Assembly: GCA_963828185.1 (NCBI GenBank)
Contig: CAWHDV010000015.1
Span: 62,001 to 126,000, forward strand
Direction: 5' to 3'
Length of the DNA: 64,000 bases
Origin: Rhodoblastus sp963828185
GTDB lineage: Bacteria > Pseudomonadota > Alphaproteobacteria > Rhizobiales > Beijerinckiaceae
Position numbers and translations under genes: made by a program
Notes under the pieces: model-generated
Seen by the model: only the letters and a program-made list of their open reading frames with translations
Told to the model about the DNA's origin: nothing
Database searches by the model: none
Shown: one piece after another, positions 16,744 to 25,761 of the stretch
Numbering within the stretch: position 1 is the stretch's first letter
Layout of the letters: every line of letters begins with the position of its first letter

Positions 16744-17151
16744 ATGCAAATTGCCCCGATGTACAGCGCCATCACCAACGACGTCCAGATCACCGCCGCC
16801 CCGGCCTTTTCGCCCGATCGCAGCGAACCCGAGGCCAGTCGTTTTTTCTGGACCTATACGATCGAAATCGTCAATCGCGGCGTTATCCAGGTGCAATTGC
16901 TGGAGCGTTTTTGGCGCATCACCGACGGCAACGGCCGGATCGAAACGGTGCGCGGCCCCGGCGTCGTCGGCGAAACGCCAATCCTCAAACCGGGCGAAAG
17001 TTTTTCCTACACCTCCGGCTGTGGCCTCGCCACGGCGTCGGGAGTCATGTCGGGGTCCTATCGCATGGTGGACGCCAACGGCAAAACCTTCGATGTCGCA
17101 ATTCCCGCCTTTTCGCTCGACAGCCCCATGGAGCGCCGGGTCCTGAACTGA
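16744..17151 (+). CDS. apaG: ApaG domain protein
   Basis: ApaG is a small fibronectin-III-like fold protein of about 125-135 aa, associated with Co2+/Mg2+ phenotypes in enterics but of unclear biochemical role. The family blocks RFFWTYTIEIVNRG, VQLLERFWRITDGNG, VRGPGVVGETPILKPGESF and YTSGCGLATASGVMSGSY are all present. Start 16744 gives 135 aa; the ATG at 16759 (MYSAITNDV) would give the more usual N-terminus. It precedes argE on the same strand by about 110 bases. Confidence 0.9.
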   Translation: MQIAPMYSAITNDVQITAAPAFSPDRSEPEASRFFWTYTIEIVNRGVIQVQLLERFWRITDGNGRIETVRGPGVVGETPILKPGESFSYTSGCGLATASGVMSGSYRMVDANGKTFDVAIPAFSLDSPMERRVLN

Positions 17152-17264
17152 GCGTCCTTTCGCCGTCACGCCCTTGTCGCCAAGCGGGTTCAGGCGGCGT
17201 TCCCGCGCCTTGCCTCCCCGCCGCTGGCGCGTAAACTGCATGGCGAGCCCATGGAAACAGGATC

Positions 17265-18440
17265 ATGACCCACCAATCCGCCGATTCCGCGCTTGATCGC
17301 GCCATAGCGTTGCTCGACCGGTTGGTCGCCTTTGATACCGAAAGCGCGCGCAGCAACCTGGCCCTGATCGATTTCGTCGAGGACTACCTGCTCGGCCTTG
17401 GCGCCCGTTTTTCGCGCATCCCCAACGCCTTGGGCGACAAGGCCGCCCTGTTCGCGACCTTCGGTCCCGACATCGATGGCGGCATTGTCCTCTCGGGCCA
17501 TACCGACGTGGTGCCTGTCGTGGGACAGAAATGGACCTCGCCGCCCTTCTCGCTGCGCCGCGACGGCGATCGTCTCTATGGCCGCGGCACATGCGACATG
17601 AAAGGCTTCGACGCGCTCTGCCTCGCCATGGCGCCGGAATTCCTGGCGGCGAGGCTGAAGAGGCCGATCCACATCCTGTTGAGCTATGACGAAGAAACCA
17701 CCTGCGGCGGTTGCCTCGACACGATCGCCCGCTTCGGCAAGGATTTGCCGCGGCCGGCGCTCGCCATCATCGGCGAGCCGACGCAGATGCAGGTCGCCGA
17801 CGCGCACAAGAGCATCGCCACCTACCGCACCCGCGTCACCGGCCACGAGGCGCATTCGTCAAAGCCCTGGCTCGGCGTCAGCGCCGTGCATGTCGCCTGC
17901 GAACTGGTGGCCGCGCTCGAGCGGATCGGTCTGGAATTGCAGGATGAGCGCGACCCGCACGGGCGGTTCGAGCCGGCCTTTTCCACCGTCCATGTCGGCA
18001 TGATCCAAGGTGGCACGGCGCGCAACATCCTGGCGCGGCAATGCGAGTTCTTCTGGGAGTTTCGTGGCCTGCCGCATGCGCGCCAGGATGCGGCGCTGGT
18101 CAGGCTCGAGGCTTTCTCCAAGGCGCTGGCGGCGGAAAGATTCGCGGGCTTTCCCGATGCGAAGATCGAGACCTTCGTCGAAATCGAGGCGCCCGGCCTG
18201 CGCGCGGACGCGGATTCGCCCGCGTCGACCCTGGCCTTGGCGCTGGGCAAGGCCAATCACACCATCGCCGTGCCCTATGCGACTGAAGCCGGGCAATTCC
18301 AGCTTGGCGGAATGCCTGCGGTGATCTGCGGTCCCGGCAGCATCGACCAAGCGCATCAGCCCGACGAATACATCGAGATCGCGCAAATGGCCGAAGGCGT
18401 CGCCTTCTTGCGACGCCTTGCGGACAAATTGTCTGCGTGA
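17265..18440 (+). CDS. argE: Acetylornithine deacetylase, M20 family
   Basis: This zinc amidohydrolase removes acetyl from N-acetylornithine in arginine synthesis. Motifs of the M20 peptidase family are present: SGHTDVVPV with the first metal ligand and adjacent Asp, YGRGTCDMKG with the bridging Asp, and DEETTCGG with the catalytic Glu pair. The dimerisation domain runs from about HKSIATYRTRVTGHEAHSSK. At 391 aa it has normal length. An AGGA sits just before ATG 17265. The gene is convergent with pyk, leaving six bases between the stops. A related amidohydrolase function cannot be fully excluded, but the best reading is ArgE. Confidence 0.88.
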   Translation: MTHQSADSALDRAIALLDRLVAFDTESARSNLALIDFVEDYLLGLGARFSRIPNALGDKAALFATFGPDIDGGIVLSGHTDVVPVVGQKWTSPPFSLRRDGDRLYGRGTCDMKGFDALCLAMAPEFLAARLKRPIHILLSYDEETTCGGCLDTIARFGKDLPRPALAIIGEPTQMQVADAHKSIATYRTRVTGHEAHSSKPWLGVSAVHVACELVAALERIGLELQDERDPHGRFEPAFSTVHVGMIQGGTARNILARQCEFFWEFRGLPHARQDAALVRLEAFSKALAAERFAGFPDAKIETFVEIEAPGLRADADSPASTLALALGKANHTIAVPYATEAGQFQLGGMPAVICGPGSIDQAHQPDEYIEIAQMAEGVAFLRRLADKLSA

Positions 18441-18446
18441 CCGAGG

Positions 18447-19883
18447 CTATTCGGCGCGAAAACCGTCGGAGCCGATGAAAGCGAGGCGCAGCATGTTGGT
18501 CGCGCCGGGAGTGCCGAAGGGCACGCCGGCGATGATCAGAATGCGTTCGCCGGGGGCAGCAAGCCCCTGCCGCACTGCGAACTTGCAGGCGCGGTTGGCC
18601 ATGTCGTCGACGTCGTTGGCGTCCTTGGTGACCACCGCCTGCACGCCCCAGACCAGGGTCAGCCGCCGCGCCGTGTCGCGATTGGGGGTCAGCGACAGGA
18701 CGGGGGCGCGCGGGCGTTCGCGCGCCACGCGCAAGGCGGTGGCGCCGGAGGCCGTCCAGGCGACGATCGCCTGCAATTCCAGCGTGTCGGCCATGTCGCG
18801 CGCCGCGATGGCGACGGCGTCGGCGCCGGTGCGTTCGGGCGTCGCGCGCTGGGCGCTGATGATCGAGCGATAGACGCTCTCCTGTTCGACCTCCTCGCCG
18901 ATGCGGTTCATCATCGCCACAGCTTCGGTCGGAAACTGGCCCGAAGCGCTTTCCGCCGAAAGCATGATGGCGTCGGCGCCTTCGAAGACCGCCGTGGCGA
19001 CGTCCGACACTTCGGCGCGGGTCGGCGCCGGCGAGGTGATCATCAATTCCAGCATCTGCGTCGCCACCACGACGGGGCGACCGTGGCGGCGCGCCTCACG
19101 GGTGATGCGCTTCTGCAGGCCGGGCACCTTCTCGAGCGGCATTTCGACGCCGAGATCGCCGCGCGCCACCATCAGCCCGTCGGCGACGGCCAGAATTTCG
19201 TCGAGGCGGAGAATCGCCTGCGGCTTTTCGATCTTGGCCATGACCAGGGCGCGGCCGTCCACGATCGCCTTCACTTCGGCCACGTCCTCGCCACGCTGGA
19301 CGAAGGAGAGGGCGACCCAGTCCACGCCGGTCTCGAGCGCGGCTTCGAGGTCGATGCGGTCCTTGACCGTCATGGCGGCGACCGGAATTTCGGTGTCGGG
19401 CAGGCTGACGCCCTTGCGGTTGGAGATGCGGCCGCCGATGTCCACGACGGCCAGCGCCTTGTCGGCGCTCGCCTCGACGACATGCAGGCGCAGGCGGCCG
19501 TCGTCGATCAGCAAGACGTGCCCCGGCCGCAAGGCGGTGAGGATTTCGGGATGCGGCAGGCAGACACGAGTCGCATCGCCCGGCGTGGCGTCGGAATCGA
19601 AGGTGAAATGGGCGCCGGCGACGATGTCGGCCCCGCCTTCGGCAAAGGAGCCGACGCGCAATTTTGGCCCCTGCAGATCGACCAGCACGCCGATCGAACG
19701 TCCGACCCGCGCCTCGACGGCGCGGATCATCGCGACACGCTCGCGCATGGCGTCAGGATTGGCGTGGCTCATGTTGATGCGGAAGAGATCAGCGCCGGCG
19801 CGCCACAACCTTTCGATCGCTTCCTCGTCATTCGACGCCGGACCGAGCGTGGCGATGATCTTGCAGCGGCGCCGCCTGTGCAT
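18447..19883 (-). CDS. pyk: Pyruvate kinase
   Basis: This enzyme makes ATP and pyruvate from phosphoenolpyruvate at the end of glycolysis. The protein starts MHRRRRCKIIATLGPASN. It contains FRINMSHA with the substrate-binding Arg and Asn, GPKLRVG, the metal- and substrate-binding MVARGDLGVEMPLEKV, and the ATQMLELM signature. The C-terminal regulatory domain is complete. At 478 aa it is full-length. It is transcribed alone, convergent with argE; a short duplicated segment separates it from the DUF1036 gene upstream. Confidence 0.95.
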   Translation of the reverse strand: MHRRRRCKIIATLGPASNDEEAIERLWRAGADLFRINMSHANPDAMRERVAMIRAVEARVGRSIGVLVDLQGPKLRVGSFAEGGADIVAGAHFTFDSDATPGDATRVCLPHPEILTALRPGHVLLIDDGRLRLHVVEASADKALAVVDIGGRISNRKGVSLPDTEIPVAAMTVKDRIDLEAALETGVDWVALSFVQRGEDVAEVKAIVDGRALVMAKIEKPQAILRLDEILAVADGLMVARGDLGVEMPLEKVPGLQKRITREARRHGRPVVVATQMLELMITSPAPTRAEVSDVATAVFEGADAIMLSAESASGQFPTEAVAMMNRIGEEVEQESVYRSIISAQRATPERTGADAVAIAARDMADTLELQAIVAWTASGATALRVARERPRAPVLSLTPNRDTARRLTLVWGVQAVVTKDANDVDDMANRACKFAVRQGLAAPGERILIIAGVPFGTPGATNMLRLAFIGSDGFRAE

Positions 19884-19926
19884 GGGGTATTCCTTGACAA
19901 TGGAGAAAAATCAGTCTGTCGTCAGT

Positions 19927-19973
19927 GCGCAAAGTTAGTGCGTCAGGTTGATGCGCCAAGTTAGTGCGCCAGG
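19927..19973. repeat. Duplicated 21-base segment at the 3' end of the DUF1036 gene
   Basis: The copies at 19927-19947 and 19953-19973 differ at two positions (gcgcaaagttagtgcgtcagg and gcgccaagttagtgcgccagg). The second copy holds the last codons and stop of the DUF1036 gene; the first lies downstream of it. This looks like a local tandem duplication. Confidence 0.6.
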
Positions 19974-20419
19974 CCCGGATCGGTCAGTTGCACCGTCCAG
20001 TTCTTGGCGTCCTTGCCGGTATCGACCTCGAAAAAGCCGGAGCGGTCATAGCCGCGGACAAAACAATCCTTGCGCCCATCGATCCTGAACTCGCGATCGC
20101 GCGTGCACATGAAAGCCTTGCCCTTCCATTCGCCGCCGCGTTCGTCCATGGCGTAGACGTAATAGAATTGCGCGGCGAGTGGCCCGCGCAACAGCGTCTC
20201 GCAGGCGCTGGACTTCAGGTTCCACCAGCCTTCGCTGACCCATTGGGAGCCGTTGGTGTAGGCGAGGGCGACGCTGACGCGGGCGCTGGTGTTGTTGCAC
20301 ATGCGAAAGTCGGCGCGCGCCGCTGACGTCGCCGCGAGCAGGCTCGCAAGGACGCAAGAGGCGCCGCGCAGCGCGCGGACGACGACGGCCCGACGATGAA
20401 GCAAGGGGGCTTTGATCAT
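19961..20419 (-). CDS. DUF1036 family secreted protein, 152 aa
   Basis: An N-terminal signal peptide (basic start, hydrophobic stretch VRALRGASCVLASLLAATSA, likely cleavage near ARA) precedes the DUF1036 domain. The domain has conserved blocks RMCNNTSARVSVALAY, SEGWWNLKSSACETLL and YYVYAMDERGGEWKG, with several cysteines that could form disulfides in the periplasm. The frame remains open far upstream, but the signal peptide fixes ATG 20419. Function is unknown. Divergent to it starts the amidohydrolase family gene. Confidence 0.85.
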   Translation of the reverse strand: MIKAPLLHRRAVVVRALRGASCVLASLLAATSAARADFRMCNNTSARVSVALAYTNGSQWVSEGWWNLKSSACETLLRGPLAAQFYYVYAMDERGGEWKGKAFMCTRDREFRIDGRKDCFVRGYDRSGFFEVDTGKDAKNWTVQLTDPGLAH

Positions 20420-20518
20420 CGTGCTCTGTTGCGCCTCTCTCTCGAACCAATGGGGGGGTTGACTCTTGACCTGCCAACCCGGCCGGAGTTTTTTAGACGA
20501 AAAAGCCCGACCGCGTCG

Positions 20519-21373
20519 ATGCGCAATGCGCAAAGAGCAAAAAAATGTGACAAGCCCTTGATCAACAAGCCGCCTGACCACGATTCGTCCACTGACGCGC
20601 CGTTCCAGCCGTTCGATCTCGTGATGGGATCGGCGAATCAGCGGTTGGTGCTGTTCTGCGATCATGCGCGCAACGCCTTGCCGCCGGCCTATGGCGATCT
20701 CGGCCTTTCGCCCAATTCGCTCACGCGTCATATCGCCTATGACATCGGCGCCGAGGCGGTGACGCGCCGCCTCGCCGCCCTGACCGGCGCCGGCGCCGCG
20801 CTGGCCGGCTTTTCGCGCCTGCTGATCGATCCCAATCGCGGCGAAGACGATCCGACCCTCGTCATGCGCCTGTCCGACGGCGCCGCCATTCCCGGCAACG
20901 CTAGGATCAATTCGGCGGAGATATCGCATCGCGTCGAAACCTTCTGGCGTCCCTATCGCCGCGCCTGCGCCGGGCTGATCGACACAGTCCGCGAGAGAGG
21001 CCACGTCCCGGCGCTGATAGGACTGCATTCCTTCACCCCCTGCTTCCAGGGACGGAAGCGGCCCTGGCAGGTTGGCGTCCTGTGGGACTCGGACCCGCGC
21101 CTCGCCTCGCCGCTGATCGACGCCTTGCGTGCTGAAAATCTCGACGTTGGCGACAATGAGCCCTATGACGGGGCGCTCCTTGGCGACAGCATGTATGAGT
21201 TGTCGACCCGGCGTGGCCTGCCGGGCGTGCTGGTCGAGATACGCCAGGACCTGCTGGCCGCGCCGGAGCAATGCGACGCCTGGGCCTTGTTGCTGGCGAA
21301 GATCCTGCCGCCAATTCTTTCGCGCGCCGAGACGGCGCGCGAACAATTCTTCGCTTCGCGCGCGGCGCCATAA
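20519..21373 (+). CDS. N-formylglutamate amidohydrolase family protein
   Basis: The family hydrolyses N-formylglutamate in histidine breakdown; many alphaproteobacterial members are annotated only by similarity. Blocks seen are LVLFCDHARNALPPAYGDLG, the GFSRLLIDPNR metal/substrate region, LIGLHSFTPCF and PYDGALLGDSMYELSTRRG, ending with LVEIRQDLL. ATG 20519 gives 284 aa with a weakly conserved N-terminal tail of about 30 residues; an initiation further downstream is possible. No other histidine-utilisation gene is nearby, so the in vivo substrate is uncertain. Confidence 0.78.
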   Translation: MRNAQRAKKCDKPLINKPPDHDSSTDAPFQPFDLVMGSANQRLVLFCDHARNALPPAYGDLGLSPNSLTRHIAYDIGAEAVTRRLAALTGAGAALAGFSRLLIDPNRGEDDPTLVMRLSDGAAIPGNARINSAEISHRVETFWRPYRRACAGLIDTVRERGHVPALIGLHSFTPCFQGRKRPWQVGVLWDSDPRLASPLIDALRAENLDVGDNEPYDGALLGDSMYELSTRRGLPGVLVEIRQDLLAAPEQCDAWALLLAKILPPILSRAETAREQFFASRAAP

Positions 21374-21451
21374 CGAGAGCGGATGTCTTGACGCCCGCGC
21401 CGCTCTGGTTCATCTGGAGGTCCGAATTCCAGATAACGACAGGCGGGACAC

Positions 21452-21694
21452 ATGAGCGCGAATTCGCTCGACGGCGGCCATTTGAAAGCGTTCATCGAGC
21501 GCATTGAGCGGCTTGAGGAAGAAAAGAAGGCGATCGCCGAGGACATCAAGGAAGTCTATGCAGAGGCCAAGGGCAATGGCTATGACGTGAAGATCATGCG
21601 CAAGGTCGTCTCAATTCGCAGGCAAGACCACAACAAGCGCCGCGAGGAGGAGGAGATCCTCGATCTCTACCTGTCCGCGCTCGGCGTCGAGTGA
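21452..21694 (+). CDS. gapR: GapR-like nucleoid protein (DUF2312), 80 aa
   Basis: GapR is a small coiled-coil protein that, in Caulobacter, binds overtwisted DNA ahead of replication and transcription and stimulates topoisomerases. The sequence has the family hallmark FIERIERLEEEKKAIAEDIK, then EVYAEAKGNGYDVKIMRKVV and a C-terminal basic/acidic helix (RRREEE). Length is exactly that of the family. The ATG at 21452 follows GGCGGGACAC. It is a single gene between the amidohydrolase and the oxidoreductase. Function is by homology. Confidence 0.92.
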   Translation: MSANSLDGGHLKAFIERIERLEEEKKAIAEDIKEVYAEAKGNGYDVKIMRKVVSIRRQDHNKRREEEEILDLYLSALGVE

Positions 21695-21820
21695 AAAAGC
21701 CAAAGGCCTGACAAGCTTTCTTTTTTGCATGAAGACCCTTGCCGCGACAGGACGCCGCAGGCGCATTGTTTCGCTCGCGCCCCGATCCTAGATTGCGGGC
21801 TCCAACAAGGATTTTACGCC

Positions 21821-22921
21821 ATGCTCGATGTCGTCGCGACGGCGGAAGCCGCTTTGTTCCAGCCCTGCCAAATGGGCGATCTGCCTTTGCGCAACCGCGT
21901 CGTCATGGCGCCTCTGACCCGCAATCGCGCCAGCGGCGGCGGCGAGGCGCCCAATGCGCTGATGGCCGAATATTACCGGCAGCGCGCCGGCGCCGGGCTC
22001 ATCATCAGCGAGGCGTCGCAGATCTCAAAGCAGGGGCAGGGCTACGTTTTCACCCCAGGCGTCTATTCGAACGAGCAGGTCCGCGGCTGGCGCGGCGTCA
22101 CCGACGCCGTGCATGACGTCGGCGGCAGGATCTTCGTCCAGCTCTGGCATGTCGGGCGGGTTTCGCATGTGTCGCTGCAACCGGACGGCGGCGCGCCGGT
22201 CGCCCCCTCCGCCATTCGCGCCCGGACCCGCACCTTTACCGAGGCCGGCTTCGTCGAGACATCGGAGCCGCGCGCGCTGGAGCTTGCCGAAATCCCCGGC
22301 CTTGTCGCCGATTATGCAAAGGCTGCGGCCAATGCGCTCGCCGCCGGGTTCGACGGCGTCGAAATCCACGCCGCCAACGGCTACCTGCTCGACCAGTTCC
22401 TCAAGGACGGTTGCAATCACCGCGCCGACGCCTATGGCGGATCGATCGAAAACCGCTGCCGCCTGACGCTCGAAGTCGTCGATGCGATCGCCAAAATCCT
22501 GCCGCCGGGACGGGTCGGCATCCGCCTGTCGCCGGTCAGCCCGGCCAATGACGCGCTCGACAGCAACCCGCAGCCACTGTTCGAACATCTCGTGGCCGAA
22601 TTGTCGCGGCGCAAGCTACTGTATATCCACCTCATCGAAGGCGCGACGCAGGGACCGCGCGATGTCGCGCCGTTCGATTACGTCGCGCTGCGGAAGAATT
22701 TCGACGGCGCCTATATCGGCAATAAAGGCTATGATCGCGCCCTGGCGATCAAAACGATTCTGGAGGGCGCCGCCGATCTGGTCGCCTTCGGGCGGCCGTT
22801 CATCGCCAATCCCGATCTGGTCGAACGGCTGCGCCTTGACGCGCCGCTGAACGCCCCGGACTCGAAAACCTTCTTCGGTGGAGGGGCCGAGGGCTATACG
22901 GATTACAGCTTTTTGCGCTGA
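21821..22921 (+). CDS. Alkene reductase, Old Yellow Enzyme family
   Basis: This FMN-dependent NAD(P)H oxidoreductase reduces activated C=C bonds (N-ethylmaleimide, nitro esters, enones). The TIM barrel starts LFQPCQMGDLPLRNRVVMAP; the substrate-binding His-Ala-Ala-Asn is in GVEIHAANGYLLDQFLKDG; the family signature NHRADAYGGSIENRCR follows. FGRPFIANPDLVERL closes the flavin site. At 366 aa the length is typical of the NemA/XenB group. ATG 21821 is preceded by AAGG. It is monocistronic, with no regulator beside it. Confidence 0.92.
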   Translation: MLDVVATAEAALFQPCQMGDLPLRNRVVMAPLTRNRASGGGEAPNALMAEYYRQRAGAGLIISEASQISKQGQGYVFTPGVYSNEQVRGWRGVTDAVHDVGGRIFVQLWHVGRVSHVSLQPDGGAPVAPSAIRARTRTFTEAGFVETSEPRALELAEIPGLVADYAKAAANALAAGFDGVEIHAANGYLLDQFLKDGCNHRADAYGGSIENRCRLTLEVVDAIAKILPPGRVGIRLSPVSPANDALDSNPQPLFEHLVAELSRRKLLYIHLIEGATQGPRDVAPFDYVALRKNFDGAYIGNKGYDRALAIKTILEGAADLVAFGRPFIANPDLVERLRLDAPLNAPDSKTFFGGGAEGYTDYSFLR

Positions 22922-22964
22922 ACGCGCTTGCCGGTGGCTCCCGGCCGCGCCGGCCGCCCTCAAG

Positions 22965-22981
22965 GTAAATCTCTATTAACC
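22965..22981. promoter_or_regulatory. Near-consensus CtrA-type site upstream of the outer-membrane protein gene
   Basis: GTAA-ATCTCTA-TTAACC differs from TTAA-N7-TTAAC at one base. It lies 25 bases before the start codon at 23007. Moderate evidence only, because half-sites of this kind occur by chance. Confidence 0.3.
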
Positions 22982-23006
22982 ATAAGGGCCTAACCCTGTT
23001 GCGGAA

Positions 23007-24716
23007 ATGGCGCGAAAAGCGCCGCTCCGCGAGGCCCTCTTGAACTTTCGACCGCGCCGCAAAAATCTGATGTCCTCGCGCGGTCCGGCGCTGGCCCTTT
23101 GCTGCCTGGCGGGGCTGGCTGAGTTGACGGCGCCTGCCGGCGCCTGGGCGCAGGCCGCGCCGCTGCAGCCTGCGGCGCCTGCCGCAGATTTAACGACCGA
23201 CAACCCGCTCGACCAGCTCGACGCGACCGCCCCGCCGCCGGGCGGCGCCTCTGCTTCGGACGATCTGTCTTCCGAATCGGCCGGCGTTGCGCCAGCTCCC
23301 GCCAGCGGCGCCTCGAATTACGGCAAGCCCAAGATTTTCCTTCCGGGGCGGAAAAAACCGAAGAAGGCGGTGGCCAATCCGCTGCCGCCGCTCGTCCCCT
23401 ATCCGACTTCCGCGGAAGCCAGGCGCGCCGCGCGGATCATCGCCAAATCCGGCCAGTTCGTCGATGCGGACAATCCTGTCCCGCCGCCGATTCCGTCGCC
23501 GACGACCGCCATGCCCGAGCAGCCGCCCCAGCACGCCAGACCGCGCGTCGATGACGATCCCTTCGCGCCAGTCGGCTTCGACGCCGGCCTCTTGCGGCTG
23601 AAACCCTACGCCGAGACGGATTTCGGCTATAACGACAATCCGATGCTGGCGTCAAAGGGCTCGGGGCTGCTGCGCGGTTCGAGCGTCATTCACGGCGAGG
23701 CCGGAATGTCCGGCCAGTCCGACTGGTCAAGCAACAGCTTTGTCGGCGATCTGCGGCTGGGCTATGACGACTATCTCAACTACCACACCGCCGACGCGCC
23801 TGTCGGTTCGGGCAAGTTCACCGTCCGCATCGACGTCACCCGCGACACGAAGATCAACATCGACGGCAAGTTCAATCTCTCGACCCAGAATCCGAGTTCG
23901 CCCAACCTCAACAACAACGGCTCGCCGACGACCCTGAAAAGCCTGCCGATCATCGCCGACAGCGGCCTCGGTCTCGGTGCGACCCAGGATTTCAACCGGC
24001 TGGAGCTGACGCTGCGCGGCGGCCTCGAGCGGGTTTATTGGCAGAACGCGCAATTCTCCGACGGTTCGACGCAGCAATTGTCGCTTGACAGCTACGACGC
24101 ATACAGCCTGACCTCGCGCGCCGCCTACGAATTGACCCCGGGCCTGAAACCATTCATCGAGGATACGATCGACCGGCGCGACCATGACAGCCTCGTGGAT
24201 GAATCCGGCTATAGGCGCAATTCCACCGGAGACGCCCTGCGCGCCGGTTCGACCCTGGAGATGAACGGGTTTTTGACCGGCGACGTCTCCGCCGGATACG
24301 CCGACCGCCATTATCAGGACCCGCGTCTTCGCGATCTGCGCGGTCCGACGTTCGATGCCTCGCTGGTGTGGACCGCGACGCCGCTCACCAAGGTCACCCT
24401 GCGCGGCTCGACGACCATGGACGAGACGACCATCGCGGGGTCGCCGGGGGCCCTCACGCGACAGGGTGGCCTCGAAGTCTCGCATGCGCTGCTGCGCAAT
24501 CTCACCCTGACCGCGAATGGAAGCGTGTCGCGCAGCGACTATGCGGACGTCGGCCTCAGCCAGACTTTGCTGCAGGGGGGGCTGCAAGTCTCTTATAACC
24601 TGACCCGGACGGTGGTGATCAAAGGCTCCTTCACGCATCAGCGCATGCTGTCGAATACGTCGGGAACCGATTATACCGCCAACGTCATCATGGTCGGGCT
24701 GAGAATTCAGGAATGA
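23007..24716 (+). CDS. Outer-membrane beta-barrel protein with proline-rich N-terminal region
   Basis: A signal peptide is visible from the internal ATG 23070 (SSRGPALALCCLAGLAELTA, cleavage near AWAQA), so the true start may be there. Residues to about 190 are proline- and alanine-rich with no fold. The remaining 370 residues show alternating strand patterns and paired aromatic ends, as in barrel proteins of the BBP2 type; the last residues MVGLRIQE are a plausible barrel end. The gene lies next to galU and galE, which make UDP-sugars, so a role in export or surface display of polysaccharide is possible but unproven. It is convergent with galU. Confidence 0.75.
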   Translation: MARKAPLREALLNFRPRRKNLMSSRGPALALCCLAGLAELTAPAGAWAQAAPLQPAAPAADLTTDNPLDQLDATAPPPGGASASDDLSSESAGVAPAPASGASNYGKPKIFLPGRKKPKKAVANPLPPLVPYPTSAEARRAARIIAKSGQFVDADNPVPPPIPSPTTAMPEQPPQHARPRVDDDPFAPVGFDAGLLRLKPYAETDFGYNDNPMLASKGSGLLRGSSVIHGEAGMSGQSDWSSNSFVGDLRLGYDDYLNYHTADAPVGSGKFTVRIDVTRDTKINIDGKFNLSTQNPSSPNLNNNGSPTTLKSLPIIADSGLGLGATQDFNRLELTLRGGLERVYWQNAQFSDGSTQQLSLDSYDAYSLTSRAAYELTPGLKPFIEDTIDRRDHDSLVDESGYRRNSTGDALRAGSTLEMNGFLTGDVSAGYADRHYQDPRLRDLRGPTFDASLVWTATPLTKVTLRGSTTMDETTIAGSPGALTRQGGLEVSHALLRNLTLTANGSVSRSDYADVGLSQTLLQGGLQVSYNLTRTVVIKGSFTHQRMLSNTSGTDYTANVIMVGLRIQE

Positions 24717-24750
24717 GCCAAGGGGCGACGCCGCTTGGCGGCGAACCGCC

Positions 24751-25638
24751 TCATATCTGGCCGACGATGCGCTTCAGCTCGGCGCGGAAGCCTGGCTCGA
24801 TATCCGGCCGGGCGAGGGCGAAGGCGACATTGGCCGCCAGGAAACCGATCTTCGAGCCGGTGTCGTAAGTCTTGCCGTCGAAATTGCGGGCGAAGAATTT
24901 CTGCGATTTCGCCAGTTCGATCATCGAATCGGTGAGCTGGATTTCACCGCCCGCGCCTTTTTCGCCCTTGCCGAGCAGGTCGAAGATTTCCGGCGTCAGG
25001 ATGTAGCGGCCGGAAATGATGAAATTGGAGGGCGCGGTCCCCTTCGGCGGCTTTTCCACCATGCCGGTGATCTCGAAAGAGGGGCCGAACTGCTTGCCGG
25101 TGGCGACGACGCCATATTGATGGGTGTCTTCGGGCGCGACCTCCTCGACGGCGATGACGTTGCCGCCATGCTCGTTGTAGGTGTCGACGCATTGCTGCAG
25201 GCAGCGCTTGCCGCCGGCGCCGGGCAAGGTGATCATGTCGGGCAGCACGACGGCGAAAGGCTCGTCGCCGATGACTTCGCGCGCGCACCAGACGGCGTGG
25301 CCGAGGCCGAGCGGCGTCTGCTGCCGAGTGAAACTGGTCGCCCCCGCTGCAGGCAGGTCGGCCAGCAACTCTTCGAGCTCCTTGGTCTTGTTGCGCTTCT
25401 TGAGCGTGTCCTGCAGCTCGTAGGCCATGTCGAAATGGTCCTCGATCACCGCCTTGTTGCGGCCGGTGACAAAAACGAAATGCTCGATGCCCGCTTCACG
25501 CGCTTCCTCGACGCAATGCTGCAGCACCGGACGATCGACCACGGTGAGCATTTCCTTGGGGACGGTCTTGGTCGCAGGCAGGACGCGCGTGCCGAGGCCG
25601 GCGACGGGGAAAACGGCTTTACGAATCTTTTTTTGCAT
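24751..25638 (-). CDS. galU: UTP-glucose-1-phosphate uridylyltransferase
   Basis: GalU makes UDP-glucose from UTP and glucose-1-phosphate, feeding polysaccharide and lipid synthesis. The nucleotide-binding signature AVFPVAGLGTRVLPATK and the catalytic region KEMLTVVDRPVLQHCVEEA are at the N-terminus. PLGLGHAVWCAREVIGDEPF and MVEKPPKGTAPSNFIISGRY complete the family blocks. ATG 25638 gives the normal 295 aa. It is divergent to galE; the enzymes act in successive steps (UDP-glucose, then UDP-galactose). Confidence 0.95.
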   Translation of the reverse strand: MQKKIRKAVFPVAGLGTRVLPATKTVPKEMLTVVDRPVLQHCVEEAREAGIEHFVFVTGRNKAVIEDHFDMAYELQDTLKKRNKTKELEELLADLPAAGATSFTRQQTPLGLGHAVWCAREVIGDEPFAVVLPDMITLPGAGGKRCLQQCVDTYNEHGGNVIAVEEVAPEDTHQYGVVATGKQFGPSFEITGMVEKPPKGTAPSNFIISGRYILTPEIFDLLGKGEKGAGGEIQLTDSMIELAKSQKFFARNFDGKTYDTGSKIGFLAANVAFALARPDIEPGFRAELKRIVGQI

Positions 25639-25761
25639 GGAGCTTCCGCTTGGCTGAAAATCGCGCGAGCCGCTTCTAGCATCTTGCCGCCCTTCGCGCC
25701 AACGCTTCGCAAAACCCCGCTCTTGCGCTAGAACCACGTCACTTTATCGAGGAATCATCGC

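Noticed and set aside
20420..21346. Reverse-strand extension of the DUF1036 frame
   Set aside because: It lies opposite the amidohydrolase family gene, and the signal peptide fixes the start at 20419.
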